Below, in pieces: positions 32,797 to 41,773 of a stretch of DNA of 64,000 nt. The stretch is taken from NCBI GenBank assembly GCA_044226865.1, contig JBGAGE010000011.1, positions 133,688 through 197,687 of the forward strand, read 5' to 3'. The notes beneath the pieces were generated by a model that had not been told where the DNA came from, did not search any database, and saw only the letters and a program-made list of their open reading frames with translations. The stretch's first letter is position 1. Every line of letters starts with the position of its first letter. Made by a program: the position numbers and the translations under genes. Source of the stretch: TMP-86 sp044226865. GTDB lineage: Bacteria; Pseudomonadota; Gammaproteobacteria; Steroidobacterales; Steroidobacteraceae.

Positions 32797-35154
32797 TTAG
32801 AGTCGCACCGCGCGCAACCGAAGGGCATTGCCGATCACGGACACCGAACTCAGTGACATCGCGAGTGCGGCGATGATGGGGCTGAGCAGTACTCCGAACG
32901 CCGGATACAGGACGCCCGCGGCAATCGGAATGCCCAATATGTTGTAGACGAAAGCAAGAACGAGATTCTGGCGGATGTTGCGCATGGTGGCCCTGCTCAA
33001 GATGCGAGCCCGCGCGATACCGGCAAGATCTCCCTTGACCAAGGTGACGCCCGCGCTGTGCATGGCAACATCCGTGCCCGTTCCCATGGCGATACCGATA
33101 TCTGCCTCGGCGAGCGCGGGGGCGTCGTTGACCCCATCGCCTGCCATGGCGACGACACGGCCCTCATTGCGCAGCTTCCTGATGACGGAATGCTTCTGAT
33201 CGGGCAGTACCTCGGAGATGACCTCGCTTAAGCCCAGTCGTCGGGCGACAACGTCGGCGGTCACTCGGTTGTCGCCGGTTAGCATGACGATGCGTATGCC
33301 ATCCTTTGCGAGGCTGGCAAGCGCGGAGGGGGTGGACGCCTTGACAGGGTCCGCGACAGCGATCAGGCCCGCCTCCCGGCCTTCAATCGCTACAAACATC
33401 ACCGTTGCGCCTTCGCTACGCATCTGATCCGCAGCCGTTTCCAACGCGCCAGTTTCGATCCCGGCATCTACCAGGAGACGACGGTTTCCGATGGCAACGG
33501 ATTGGCTGGCGACCTTGCCACGAACACCCTTGCCGGTGATGGACATAAAGTCCGTGACCGGACGGATGTCGAGACCGCGGGATCGCGCGCTTGCCACGAT
33601 GGCGGCCGCAAGCGGGTGCTCGCTTGCCTGCTCGAGACTTGACCCGAGCTGCAAAATCGTTTGTTCGTCGAAGCCCTCCAAGGCACGGACGGCGACGACC
33701 TGCGGCTTGCCTTCGGTCAAAGTGCCCGTTTTGTCGACGACCAGCGTGTCAATTTTCTCAAAGCGCTCGAGGGCCTCGGCGTTCTTGATCAATACGCCGG
33801 CGGTGGCGCCTTTCCCCACTCCCACCATGATCGACATCGGGGTCGCGAGCCCCAGGGCGCAAGGACACGCAATGATCAGCACGGACACGGCCGCCACGAT
33901 TGCGTAGGCCAGTGAAGGGGAGGGACCCCAAGCAAGCCAGGCAAGAAATGCGAGCAGCGCAACCGCTATGACCGCCGGCACAAACCAACTCGATACGATG
34001 TCCGCCAATCGCTGGATGGGTGCACGGCTTCGCTGCGCCTCGGCGACCATTTGCACGATCCGCGCCAGCATGGTTTCGGTGCCGACCTTGTCCGCGCGGA
34101 CCACCAGGCTGCCAAGACCATTCAGTGTCCCGCCAATGACATTAGCCCCCGGTGCCTTCTCATTGGGCATCGACTCTCCCGTAACCATGGACTCATCGAC
34201 GGCGCTGGTGCCTTCGATGACGGTGCCATCGACGGGAACCGACTCGCCGGGGCGAACGCGCAAGCGATCTCCTGCTTGAACGGCGTCGACTGAGATCTCT
34301 TCATCTTCCTGGCCATCACGCACGCGACGCGCCGTCTTGGGTGCGAGATTGAGGAGCGCACGGATGGCTCCGCCGGTCTGCTCGCGTGCCCGCAGCTCGA
34401 GGACTTGGCCCACGAGAACCAGTACCGTGATGACGGCTCCCGCCTCAAAATACCCCGGGATCAGGCCGTGGGAGTTTCTCAGGTCCACAGGAAATAGGCC
34501 GGGTGCGAACGTGGCGGCCAGGCTGTACAGGTATGCGGCGCCCACGCCCAATGCAATGAGACTGAACATGTTCAGTGATCGATGCCGCACCGAATCTGCG
34601 GCGCGAACGAAGAACGGCCAGCCCGCCCAGAGGATGACCGGCGAGGCCAGCGCCCACTGCAACCACTGGGACCAACTCGGCGGAATGTGTCCCAACAAGG
34701 GAATTCCTGGAATGTGTGCACCCATTTCAAGGATCACCACCGGCAGTGATAACGCCGTGCCGATCCACATTCGGCGGGTCATGTCGATCAGCTCCGCGCT
34801 GGGCCCGCTGGAGATCGTCGCCTGCAGAGGCTCCAGCGCCATTCCACAGATGGGGCAGCTGCCTGGACCCACCTGCCGGATCTGAGGATGCATGGGGCAG
34901 GTGTAGATTGCATCATCAGGGGCCGGAGGCACCTTCGTTTGCGCCGGTTGCAGGTAGGTGGACGGAGAGGCAACGAACTTCGTCCGGCAACCTTCGCTGC
35001 AGAAGTGGTAGCGCTGGCCGTGATGTTCCGCGGAGTACGCCGTAGAGGCCGGGTCGACGCTCATCCCGCAAACGGGGTCTACGACAGTATTGTGACCTGT
35101 TGCCGATTCGTGGGAATGGGGCTCGTGGGGCTTGGAGGTGGAACAGCATTTCAT
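32797..35154 (-). CDS. copA: copper-exporting P1B-type ATPase
   Basis: 785 residues. The N-terminus has a His/Cys-rich tail, then a YHS domain (DPVCGMSVDPASTAYSAEHHG..YHFCSEGC, about 25-65) and a heavy-metal-binding domain (YTCPMHPQIRQVGPGSCPICGMALEP), in place of the usual HMA ferredoxin-like domain. The ATPase core has eight predicted helices, the metal-site CPC (IIACPCALGLATP), phosphorylation DKTGTLTEG, the SEHPLAAAI nucleotide motif and GDGVNDAPAL. It pumps cytosolic Cu+ to the periplasm. It is divergent from a MerR regulator with a mer-like operator between them. Confidence 0.95.
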   Translation of the reverse strand: MKCCSTSKPHEPHSHESATGHNTVVDPVCGMSVDPASTAYSAEHHGQRYHFCSEGCRTKFVASPSTYLQPAQTKVPPAPDDAIYTCPMHPQIRQVGPGSCPICGMALEPLQATISSGPSAELIDMTRRMWIGTALSLPVVILEMGAHIPGIPLLGHIPPSWSQWLQWALASPVILWAGWPFFVRAADSVRHRSLNMFSLIALGVGAAYLYSLAATFAPGLFPVDLRNSHGLIPGYFEAGAVITVLVLVGQVLELRAREQTGGAIRALLNLAPKTARRVRDGQEDEEISVDAVQAGDRLRVRPGESVPVDGTVIEGTSAVDESMVTGESMPNEKAPGANVIGGTLNGLGSLVVRADKVGTETMLARIVQMVAEAQRSRAPIQRLADIVSSWFVPAVIAVALLAFLAWLAWGPSPSLAYAIVAAVSVLIIACPCALGLATPMSIMVGVGKGATAGVLIKNAEALERFEKIDTLVVDKTGTLTEGKPQVVAVRALEGFDEQTILQLGSSLEQASEHPLAAAIVASARSRGLDIRPVTDFMSITGKGVRGKVASQSVAIGNRRLLVDAGIETGALETAADQMRSEGATVMFVAIEGREAGLIAVADPVKASTPSALASLAKDGIRIVMLTGDNRVTADVVARRLGLSEVISEVLPDQKHSVIRKLRNEGRVVAMAGDGVNDAPALAEADIGIAMGTGTDVAMHSAGVTLVKGDLAGIARARILSRATMRNIRQNLVLAFVYNILGIPIAAGVLYPAFGVLLSPIIAALAMSLSSVSVIGNALRLRAVRL

Positions 35155-35189
35155 GGGGCATCCCCTAAAGTTGACTGAAGATGGCGATC

Positions 35190-35221
35190 ATTCTAGGCTC
35201 CGTACCTAGGTACGGAGTCAA
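35190..35221 (-). promoter_or_regulatory. MerR-type promoter/operator of copA
   Basis: A perfect 20-bp palindrome CTCCGTACCTAGGTACGGAG lies at 35198-35217. On the minus strand it sits between a -35 box TTGACT (35221-35216) and a -10-like TAGAAT (35195-35190), a 20-base spacer (19 if CTAGAA is used). Overlong spacers bridged by a dyad are the hallmark of MerR-family activation. The half-site CCGTAC..GTACGG is that of classical mercury operators rather than CueR boxes. The merR ATG begins four bases beyond the -35. Confidence 0.8.
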
Positions 35222-35224
35222 GTC

Positions 35225-35695
35225 ATGATTCGAAAAGTGGCGTCCAAAGATGAGAGGCTCCCACGAAAGGCGATCCAGGCGTCCTCTGGCCTATCCATCG
35301 GCCGCCTTGCCCGGGCGGCAGAGGTGGGCGTTGAAACCATCCGCTACTACCAGCGACGGCAGCTCCTCCCGATACCGCAGGCAGTCGGTATGCGTCGATA
35401 TTCCGTGGACGTGCTGCGACGTGTGCAGTTCATCCGCCGCTCGCAAGCGCTGGGCTTCACCCTGGAGGAGATTCGCGAACTTCTCCGGCTCGAAGACGGC
35501 GGCTCTCGCAAGGAGGTGCGGCGAATCGCCGGCGCCCGCTTGGCCAGTGTCCGTGAAAAGCTCGGGGCGCTGCAAAAAATGGAGCACGTGCTGGCGCACC
35601 TGGTGATCGAATGTGAATCCTCCGGGCCGCAGGCTCCCTGTCCGATCATCGGCGCACTCGCCGCTGAGGCGGAGAGTGATCACCTCGCCCAATAG
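35225..35695 (+). CDS. MerR-family metal-responsive regulator
   Basis: 156 residues. The winged helix-turn-helix (SIGRLARAAEVGVETIRYYQRRQLL, RRYSVDVLRRVQFIRRSQALGFTLEEIRELL) is followed by the dimerisation helix and a C-terminal loop with two cysteines (VIECESSGPQAPCPII). That loop matches MerR of mercury operons, but the third mercury ligand (Cys82 in Tn501 MerR) has no counterpart here. With two cysteines it may sense Cu+, Pb2+ or another thiophilic ion. It presumably represses and activates the divergent copA through the palindrome. Confidence 0.88.
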   Translation: MIRKVASKDERLPRKAIQASSGLSIGRLARAAEVGVETIRYYQRRQLLPIPQAVGMRRYSVDVLRRVQFIRRSQALGFTLEEIRELLRLEDGGSRKEVRRIAGARLASVREKLGALQKMEHVLAHLVIECESSGPQAPCPIIGALAAEAESDHLAQ

Positions 35696-35715
35696 TCTGG
35701 AGCATCAAAAGCACG

Positions 35716-36381
35716 TCATAAACTTGGCTGCGACGCCGACACCCCGCCACTACGGGACGGGAACCATCGCGGGGTGTGAGCCGCGTACACCCTGTACGCA
35801 TCTCCGAACTCCCTCTCCGCATCGGCCTCTTCCGTGTGCGCAAGGTGCACATACATCCACACCAGCAGCGGGAACATGACCAGCGTCAGGATCGTTGGCC
35901 ATTGCAGCAGGAAGCCAAACATGATGACGATGAATCCGACGTACTGGGGGTGGCGAATCCGCGCATAGACTCCCGCGGTGGCGAGTTGGTGGGATCGTTG
36001 GGCGGCATACAGGACGCGCCAGGCGGACGACAGCAGGATGAAGCCCCCGACGATCAGCAGATTACTCAGGATATGAAGAAAGCCAAAATGCGGATTGCCA
36101 TGTTGTCCCGTGAGCGTCCACCACAGATGTCCTGCATCATGGGATAACGGATCCAAGCTCGGGAAACGGCGCTGCAGGTAGCCCGACAGCAGGTACATCG
36201 TGAGTGGTATGCCGTACATTTCTGTAAACAGCGCAACGATAAACGCGCTGAACCCACCGAATGAACGCCAGTCGCGGGGTGAACTTGGCTTGGTGAAACT
36301 ATAGGCGAAGATGACGAACACGGCGGAATTGATGATCACGAGCGACCATAGGCCGTATGCGGACATGCTTTCGTGGTTCAT
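35716..36381 (-). CDS. isoprenylcysteine-methyltransferase-like membrane protein
   Basis: 221 residues from the ATG at 36381. Five or so transmembrane segments are followed by the ICMT/PEMT-type signature GVYARIRHPQYVGFIVIMFGFLLQWPT and HTEEADAEREFGDAYRVYAAHTPRWFP. Bacterial members of this family are common beside metal-resistance genes, but their substrate is unknown. It is the last gene of a three-gene minus-strand operon and overlaps the upstream DUF2933-like gene by four bases. Confidence 0.82.
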   Translation of the reverse strand: MNHESMSAYGLWSLVIINSAVFVIFAYSFTKPSSPRDWRSFGGFSAFIVALFTEMYGIPLTMYLLSGYLQRRFPSLDPLSHDAGHLWWTLTGQHGNPHFGFLHILSNLLIVGGFILLSSAWRVLYAAQRSHQLATAGVYARIRHPQYVGFIVIMFGFLLQWPTILTLVMFPLLVWMYVHLAHTEEADAEREFGDAYRVYAAHTPRWFPSRSGGVSASQPSL

Positions 36382-36614
36382 CGTCGTGGCTCCGTCGGCG
36401 AAGATGAGTTCTTCTGATGATCCGTGTCGCCGTGGTGACCGTGATGCATGAAAAGGTGCATCACGGGGCAAGCCGCCACAAGCAGAAAGGGCAGTGCTCC
36501 CAGCACATGGGCAGTATGTTCTGTGATCAGGAAGAAGCCGATCACGATCAGGAATCCTAGCAACACAATACCGGATCGGCTGCGCCAAAAGCTCGAAGTG
36601 ATATGGTCGTTCAT
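36378..36614 (-). CDS. DUF2933-like small membrane protein
   Basis: 78 residues. Two hydrophobic helices (IVLLGFLIVIGFFLITEHTAHVLGA and LPFLLVAACPVMHLFMHH) are followed by a His-rich tail (MHHGHHGDTDHQ). This is the pattern of DUF2933, which occurs with copper and silver efflux operons. The Cys-Pro-x-Met and the histidines could bind Cu+. It overlaps its neighbours by four bases on both sides. Confidence 0.78.
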   Translation of the reverse strand: MNDHITSSFWRSRSGIVLLGFLIVIGFFLITEHTAHVLGALPFLLVAACPVMHLFMHHGHHGDTDHQKNSSSPTEPRR

Positions 36615-36757
36615 GGGCGATCTCCACGATTGTTGATGCAGAGGAAGTTGAAAAGCGGGCCGGAATGACCCATGACATGCGCGCCGCAACCGAGGCGCAT
36701 CATGATCGTGAAGAATGCTGCCCCACCCAGAAAGTAGAACATAGCCTGCCAATTCAT
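36611..36757 (-). CDS. 48-residue membrane peptide, first gene of the operon
   Basis: Starts at the ATG at 36757 behind a clear AGGAG on the minus strand. One transmembrane helix (MFYFLGGAAFFTIMM) is followed by RLGCGAHVMGH, then a short tail; the TGA overlaps the next ATG. The RxGCGAHVMGH block also occurs at the same distance from the start of the YHS protein at 53499-53855, so this is a conserved short module. The Cys, His and Met cluster just outside the helix suggests metal contact. Confidence 0.75.
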   Translation of the reverse strand: MNWQAMFYFLGGAAFFTIMMRLGCGAHVMGHSGPLFNFLCINNRGDRP

Positions 36758-37204
36758 GACGGGCTCCTGTGACTCATGCGCGTTTCGCGATGACCTGTGC
36801 TACCGCTAGCAGCGTCTGGTCGAGCGGTGCCGACTATGAGTGGGATCATATCGCTCCGCACCGGCCTGCCCGCGTGCTGTTGCATTGCACAGTGAGCGTG
36901 GCCTTCGCGACGTCCGCGACTGATGTGACGCTTCGCAGCAATGATTCCACGCCCTCCGTAGTCCGGTCGAGGGCGATATGTCGTTCCTAACGACCGAAAA
37001 TGAAAAGCCGACTGCAAGTGCACCAACGCGCTGAATAAGGTGCTGGAACGATTCATGGAAATGCTCCGCGGCGATCATTCGATCTGGTCGCAGTGAACAC
37101 GAATTCGTTGCGACTCATCAGCAGTACGCGCAGGGAATGTGGATCACTCCGCGAAAAGGAGGATTGTGTTTAGGGGGATATACGTAGAAGATGCGGCTGC
37201 CGCG
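36758..37204. other. intergenic region, nothing recognised
   Basis: About 450 bases between the start of the small membrane operon and the end of the sigma-factor gene, both on the minus strand. It should contain the promoter of the membrane operon. I see no gene, repeat or clear -35/-10 pair. Confidence 0.4.
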
Positions 37205-37780
37205 TCAGGAGACGGATTGCTGCAAGAGCTCCTGTAGTTTCTTGCGTGCGCGATGAACGCGCAGTTCAACCGCTTTTGTGGTGAGACCGAGCTGGGTCGC
37301 TGCGTCACGGTGACTTAGCCCTTGCAACGCGGTCAGGATCAGGGGCTCCTTGAGACGCGCCGGCAGCTCAGCGATGGCGCGGTCCAAGGCAACGAGGCGT
37401 GCATCTACACTGTCACCCGCGGTTTCGACGGTATCCGACTCGGCGGTGTCATTGGTCTCGATATCAGCAAGACCGAACCACTGCATGAATTTTCGACGCA
37501 CAACGTGTCGACGCGTGAAGTCGCGGCACTTATTCAGCAGAATCGTCCGAACCCAGGGTCCGAATGATTGGCGGGGGTTGAACCGCGACAGAGATAGCCA
37601 AGCCGAGACGAAGGTGTCCTGAACCAGGTCATAGGCGTCGTCGCTCTGGCCGACATAGCGACGCGCAATTCGATATAGGGTGGCCTTATGCAGCGCGACG
37701 AGTGCTTCAAACGCCGCGCGGTCGCCATTCTGGGCGGCTCTTGCGAGCTGCCCATCGTCGTGCACTTCGACTTCGTTCAC
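37205..37780 (-). CDS. ECF sigma factor, CnrH-like
   Basis: 191 residues with sigma region 2 (AFEALVALHKATLYRIARRYVG and DAYDLVQDTFVSAWLSLSRFNP) and region 4 (LPARLKEPLILTALQGLSHRDAATQLGLTTKAVELRVHRAR). An acidic insertion (ETNDTAESDTVETAGDS) joins the two. It lies last in a trio with a periplasmic sensor and a small membrane anti-sigma, as in cnrYXH of Cupriavidus metallidurans. It probably directs metal-inducible transcription of genes in this island. Confidence 0.88.
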   Translation of the reverse strand: MNEVEVHDDGQLARAAQNGDRAAFEALVALHKATLYRIARRYVGQSDDAYDLVQDTFVSAWLSLSRFNPRQSFGPWVRTILLNKCRDFTRRHVVRRKFMQWFGLADIETNDTAESDTVETAGDSVDARLVALDRAIAELPARLKEPLILTALQGLSHRDAATQLGLTTKAVELRVHRARKKLQELLQQSVS

Positions 37781-38211
37781 GTGGCATCCGAGTTGAGTAC
37801 CCTGACGACGGAGCGGTCGAAAATGGCGGCCTGCGCAGGTGTCAGAATCTCGCGCATGCTGAGTACGTGGGCGGTGGTTGCCTCCTGCAGCTGACGCATC
37901 GCCTGATGGAAACGCCCTATTGCTCTCTCGGCGGCCGGACTCATCTGGTGGTCCGTGACGATTGCCTGCGCCAGGTCGTGATTCGCCAGGCGCATTTCGG
38001 ATTCCAGCGCTTTCCTTTGAGTGGCAAAGGTGGCCTCGAGAGCATCAATTTTCGCCTCCTGCGCCTTGGTCAGGCCGAGATCGTGGTGAAGAACCCGATC
38101 GAGTCCGAGGTTGGTCTCGGCATCGCGCTGCCCGAGCCGAACCCCAAGCCATCCACCCAGTAACGCGACGAGAAAGGTGATCGCAATCAGGCTCACGGAA
38201 GCGCGCTTCAT
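37777..38211 (-). CDS. periplasmic metal sensor, CnrX-like
   Basis: 144 residues: an N-terminal membrane anchor (SLIAITFLVALLGGWLGV) and a helical Spy/CpxP-type periplasmic domain. With a constant offset of four, H42, E59, H115 and M119 match the Ni/Co ligands H46, E63, H119 and M123 that I recall for CnrX; the first ligand H42 is replaced by D38. The HxxxM motif is in THAHVLSM-type context (AHVLSMREIL). It overlaps the sigma gene by four bases and the anti-sigma gene by four. Confidence 0.8.
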   Translation of the reverse strand: MKRASVSLIAITFLVALLGGWLGVRLGQRDAETNLGLDRVLHHDLGLTKAQEAKIDALEATFATQRKALESEMRLANHDLAQAIVTDHQMSPAAERAIGRFHQAMRQLQEATTAHVLSMREILTPAQAAIFDRSVVRVLNSDAT

Positions 38212-38492
38212 CGCGAATCCCCCATCAGAAGAGTCGAGGCCGCGAGGCGGGTATAAGGCGATAAAGCTCCGGCGGAAGCCTGTGCCTCGTGCGCAGCAGC
38301 CCACTGATGGCCCGCGGCCAGGCTCCACACTGTGGCAACGGCCAAAATCGCCATTTGGGCTGCAAATGTACTCCTGTAGCGTCGCTGCTCGGCCATTCGC
38401 GCTGCAATGTTGTGCCAAATGGCGGATTCCAGGCCACTCAATGACCGGTCCACAGGCGCCTTGGCTAGCCGATCCAGATCATCCTGCAACAT
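38208..38492 (-). CDS. small membrane anti-sigma factor, CnrY-like
   Basis: 94 residues. A cytoplasmic N-terminus (DDLDRLAKAPVDRSLSGLESAIWHNIAARMAEQRR) resembles the sigma-binding helices of CnrY. It is followed by one transmembrane helix (about 44-62) and a short periplasmic tail. Identification rests mainly on its place at the head of a Y-X-H trio, all joined by four-base overlaps. It would sequester the ECF sigma until the sensor detects metal. Confidence 0.7.
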   Translation of the reverse strand: MLQDDLDRLAKAPVDRSLSGLESAIWHNIAARMAEQRRYRSTFAAQMAILAVATVWSLAAGHQWAAAHEAQASAGALSPYTRLAASTLLMGDSR

Positions 38493-38609
38493 AAGCGGTT
38501 TCCTCAGTTTTTCATCCCAATGAGTACGCGCAGATTCTACCGCTCCCTCGGTTGAGGGATCCGGGGTCCGTCCGCGTACCAACTGAGAAGCATCTGCATT
38601 GGTGAGGAA

Positions 38610-40040
38610 ATGGTGTTTAAACGTCCGGTCGGGCTGTTGGTAATTGTGACGGTCCTCCTGTCGGGTTGCGCGACCCCTCGCGTCGCGCAAATGACGTCTG
38701 AAGCGCAGACTTTGTACAGCGTGCGCACGTCGGGGGCCTCCTCCGCCGAGGCAGACCCGAAACGATCGGGTGAGCTCTTGGCAGACCTGCTGAAGCGCCC
38801 GGTGGATGAGGATGCGGCGGTTCACATTGCCCTGCTGAATAACCCGAAGGTTGTTTCGTTCTACTCCCGCATCGGCGTGGCCGACGCTGACCTTTACGAC
38901 GCGGCGCGCCTTTCCAACCCGGTGCTGGGGTACACACGCCTGACCGGTGATTCACACGCGAGCAAGGTCGATTGGAGCCTGTCGCAGAACTTCACCGAGC
39001 TTTTGTTTTTCCGGTTTCGAAAGGCCGGTGCTGAAAGCCAGGCGCTTCTCGCGAAACAGCAGGTGGCGCGCGATTTGCTCGACCTCGAAGCAGAGGTTCG
39101 CGCGGCCGACGTACGGTTCATTGGAAGCCGCACAATTGCTGCGATGCGCGAACGGGTTGCACAGAACACGCGAGTGGCGGCCGCATACGCTCAGCAACTC
39201 TTCGAAGCCGGAAACATCAGCGCTCTGCAACTTGCGAGAATGCAGGAGACTGCGAGTCTTGCCGCCGGTAGCGCGCTGCGAGCGAAGGCGTTCGAGGTTG
39301 CCGACCGCAATTCACTTCTGACGACGATGGGCCTTAAGAGCAGTGTGTCTGTCGATCTCGTCGGGGATTTTCAATTGCCGGTGCCCGCCACTCTCGGTGC
39401 GGATGACGTCAGTCAGTGGGCGGCCGAGAATCGACTGGACTTGCTGAGCGCTCGTGAGGCGCTGCGCTTTGCGACGGTAGCTCAATCGCACGCCCGTCGG
39501 TGGCGATGGCTTGGCGACACCTCAATCGGCGTTGCGCGGGAAAGGGACGCCGCGACGGGTCTAGCCACAGCAGAAACAATCACCGGCCCGAGCGCCAGTA
39601 TTGCGATTCCCATCTTCAATCAGGGCCGGGGTACGCTGGGTCGCGCACGCTCCGTGCGCGAGCAGCTCGAAGCCAACGTACGGTTCCTTGAAGTATCCAT
39701 CGCCAATGAGGTGCCGAGCCGTATCGCGGCTCTGGAGGCTGCCCAAAAATCTGTGTCATTGTATCGTGAACAGATCATCCCGACGCAGAAGCTCATCGTC
39801 GACGAGAGCCGGAAGCAGCAGAACTTCATGTTGATTGGGACCTTCGAGCTACTGGCGGCCAAACAGCATCAGGTCGAGGGTTATGAAGCGTATATCGATG
39901 CCCTGCGGGACTACTGGCTTGCCCGTATCGATCTTCTGCGCGCAACCGGCGGCCGATTCCCGGGCATGTCCGCGGCAACCGACCCGAAACTGATCGAACC
40001 CATGGCCAGCAACTCGATTGATTCCGGAGAGAGTCCATGA
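38610..40040 (+). CDS. TolC-family outer-membrane lipoprotein
   Basis: 476 residues with the lipobox VTVLLSGC and two long helical-hairpin halves of outer-membrane factors (ALLNNPKVVSFYSRIGVADADLY and the second-half PSASIAIPIFNQGRGTLGRARS). No adaptor or RND pump is adjacent; the next gene is a multicopper oxidase that overlaps by four bases. Such OEP-MCO-CopC pairs are common in copper islands. It is divergent from the cnrYXH-like trio, so the sigma may drive it. Confidence 0.88.
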   Translation: MVFKRPVGLLVIVTVLLSGCATPRVAQMTSEAQTLYSVRTSGASSAEADPKRSGELLADLLKRPVDEDAAVHIALLNNPKVVSFYSRIGVADADLYDAARLSNPVLGYTRLTGDSHASKVDWSLSQNFTELLFFRFRKAGAESQALLAKQQVARDLLDLEAEVRAADVRFIGSRTIAAMRERVAQNTRVAAAYAQQLFEAGNISALQLARMQETASLAAGSALRAKAFEVADRNSLLTTMGLKSSVSVDLVGDFQLPVPATLGADDVSQWAAENRLDLLSAREALRFATVAQSHARRWRWLGDTSIGVARERDAATGLATAETITGPSASIAIPIFNQGRGTLGRARSVREQLEANVRFLEVSIANEVPSRIAALEAAQKSVSLYREQIIPTQKLIVDESRKQQNFMLIGTFELLAAKQHQVEGYEAYIDALRDYWLARIDLLRATGGRFPGMSAATDPKLIEPMASNSIDSGESP

Positions 40041-41341
40041 CCGTGTCCCGCCGCTCCTTGATCACCGCCGCCGGGACCGCTGCGATTGGTGCCACCGTGC
40101 AAGCGGCCTTCGCGGCAATGCCGACCGGGGCTGCGCAGGAGGCAGCGTCTAGAGTGCACGGCCGGAGTGCGGTCCGGACACTAAATGGCTGGTCGTTACC
40201 TCACAAGCTGGTGAATGGCGTCAAGGTGTTCCATCTGGTTGCGGAGGAGGTCGATCACGAATTTGCGCCGGGATGCAAAGCTAAGTGCTGGGGATACAAC
40301 GGCGGAACCCCTGGTCCGACGATCGAAGCGGTCGAGGGAGATCGTGTACGCATCCTCGTGACCAATCGACTGCCGGAGCCTACGTCCATCCATTGGCACG
40401 GGATCCTACTGCCTTCGGGAATGGACGGGGTGAGCGGACTGTCGCAGCCTGCGATCGGACCCGGGGAGACGTTCGCTTACGAATTCACGCTGCGGCAACA
40501 CGGCACGCACATGTACCACCCCCATTCAGACGAGATGGTGCAGATGGCAGTCGGAATGATGGGTTTGTTCATCATCCATCCGGCAGCAGGTGACACAGTA
40601 CCCATCGATCGGGAATTTGCGTTCCTGTTGCACAACTGGTCGGTGCATCCGGGGACCTTCCGGCCCGATCCATCCATCATGCTGGATTTTGATCTGTGGA
40701 CCTTCAACAGCAAGGTGTTTCCGGCCATCGAATCTCTGGTAGTGCGCGCCGGTGAGCGCGTGCGCATAAGGATCGGCAATTTGTCGATGTACAACCATCC
40801 TATCCATTTGCACGGGCACCAGTTCGATGTGACGGGATCCGATGGCGGACGCTGGCCGAGGCAACGCTGGCGACAGGAAGTGACGGAGATCGTCGGCGTG
40901 GGTCAGACTCGCGATATCGAGTTCGTAGCGGCCCCCGGCGATTGGGCATTGCACTGTCACATGTCGCATCACACAATGAATGCGATGGGGCATGGGATCC
41001 CAAACGTCCTCGGCGCGCGCATTGCCGACTCGGACTCCGACCTAGAAGCGCTCTTTCCGGGCATGATGAATATGGGTGCGACCGGGATGTCCGAGCACCA
41101 AGAGCATGTCGAGGCGATGAATTTGCCGGGTCCCGCCAATACCCTTCCCATGATGGGTGGCACCGGACCCTACGGCGCGCTCGAAATGGGTGGCATGTTC
41201 ACAGTCGTGAAAGTTCGCCACGGACTGGCGCCGAACGATTTTCGTGATCCAGGCTGGTATTCGGCACCAAAGGGGACAGTTGCCAAAATGATAAGCGAGG
41301 ATCCGGAATTCGGTTCACCCATCCGACGTCCGCCCGCATGA
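40037..41341 (+). CDS. multicopper oxidase
   Basis: 434 residues with a Tat signal (VSRRSLITAAGTAAIG). The copper-site motifs are complete: SIHWHGILLPSGMDG, GTHMYHPHSDEM, NHPIHLHGHQFDV and LHCHMSHHTMNAM, giving the type 1 and trinuclear ligands (HCH with a downstream Met). A Met-rich region follows the last site (LFPGMMNMGATGM, EAMNLPG, MMGG). It likely oxidises Cu+ to Cu2+ in the periplasm. It forms an operon with the upstream TolC-like gene and downstream copC and copD. Confidence 0.93.
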   Translation: MTVSRRSLITAAGTAAIGATVQAAFAAMPTGAAQEAASRVHGRSAVRTLNGWSLPHKLVNGVKVFHLVAEEVDHEFAPGCKAKCWGYNGGTPGPTIEAVEGDRVRILVTNRLPEPTSIHWHGILLPSGMDGVSGLSQPAIGPGETFAYEFTLRQHGTHMYHPHSDEMVQMAVGMMGLFIIHPAAGDTVPIDREFAFLLHNWSVHPGTFRPDPSIMLDFDLWTFNSKVFPAIESLVVRAGERVRIRIGNLSMYNHPIHLHGHQFDVTGSDGGRWPRQRWRQEVTEIVGVGQTRDIEFVAAPGDWALHCHMSHHTMNAMGHGIPNVLGARIADSDSDLEALFPGMMNMGATGMSEHQEHVEAMNLPGPANTLPMMGGTGPYGALEMGGMFTVVKVRHGLAPNDFRDPGWYSAPKGTVAKMISEDPEFGSPIRRPPA

Positions 41342-41375
41342 AGTTTCTCAAACCCTTATCAATCAGGAGAAATTA

Positions 41376-41732
41376 ATGAAGAGATTTGTCCCGTTCATGG
41401 CTTTGTTGATCGGACTTTCGGTAACCGGGTCAGCGATCGCGCACGTCCATTTGCACTCCTCGATGCCGGCTAATCACAGTACGGTGGTTGAGGCGCCAAA
41501 GCAGGTCGTACTTGAATTCAACGAGCCGGTGCAACTGACGGCGGCTACCATACAGAAGGGGGACGGTCCCGCTACACAACTCGGCCCTATCGCCGAGGCG
41601 GCCTCCAAGACCTTTTCCCTGTCGCTGCCGGCGCTTGAGTCCGGGAACTACATTATCAAGTGGCGGGCCGTCGGTGACGATGGGCACATCATGAACGACA
41701 AGGTTCTCTTCGCGATTGCTCCGGCAAAGTAA
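41376..41732 (+). CDS. copC: CopC-type periplasmic copper-binding protein
   Basis: 118 residues. The signal peptide ends at SAIA, so the mature protein begins HVHLHSSMPA; the N-terminal histidine, with the Asp and His of GDDGHIMND, forms the Cu2+ site of CopC. The beta-barrel (LEFNEPVQLTAATI) is of normal length. It is preceded by AGGAGAAATTA and followed by copD. Confidence 0.93.
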   Translation: MKRFVPFMALLIGLSVTGSAIAHVHLHSSMPANHSTVVEAPKQVVLEFNEPVQLTAATIQKGDGPATQLGPIAEAASKTFSLSLPALESGNYIIKWRAVGDDGHIMNDKVLFAIAPAK

Positions 41733-41773
41733 GGCTGACACGGCAGTCGCGCGCCGCCAGTTCCCTGAGCCCA

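Noticed and set aside
35225..35695. Calling this regulator MerR of a mercury operon or CueR
   Set aside because: No mer genes are nearby and the Cys82 equivalent is absent; the C-terminal loop differs from CueR. Left as a MerR-family regulator.
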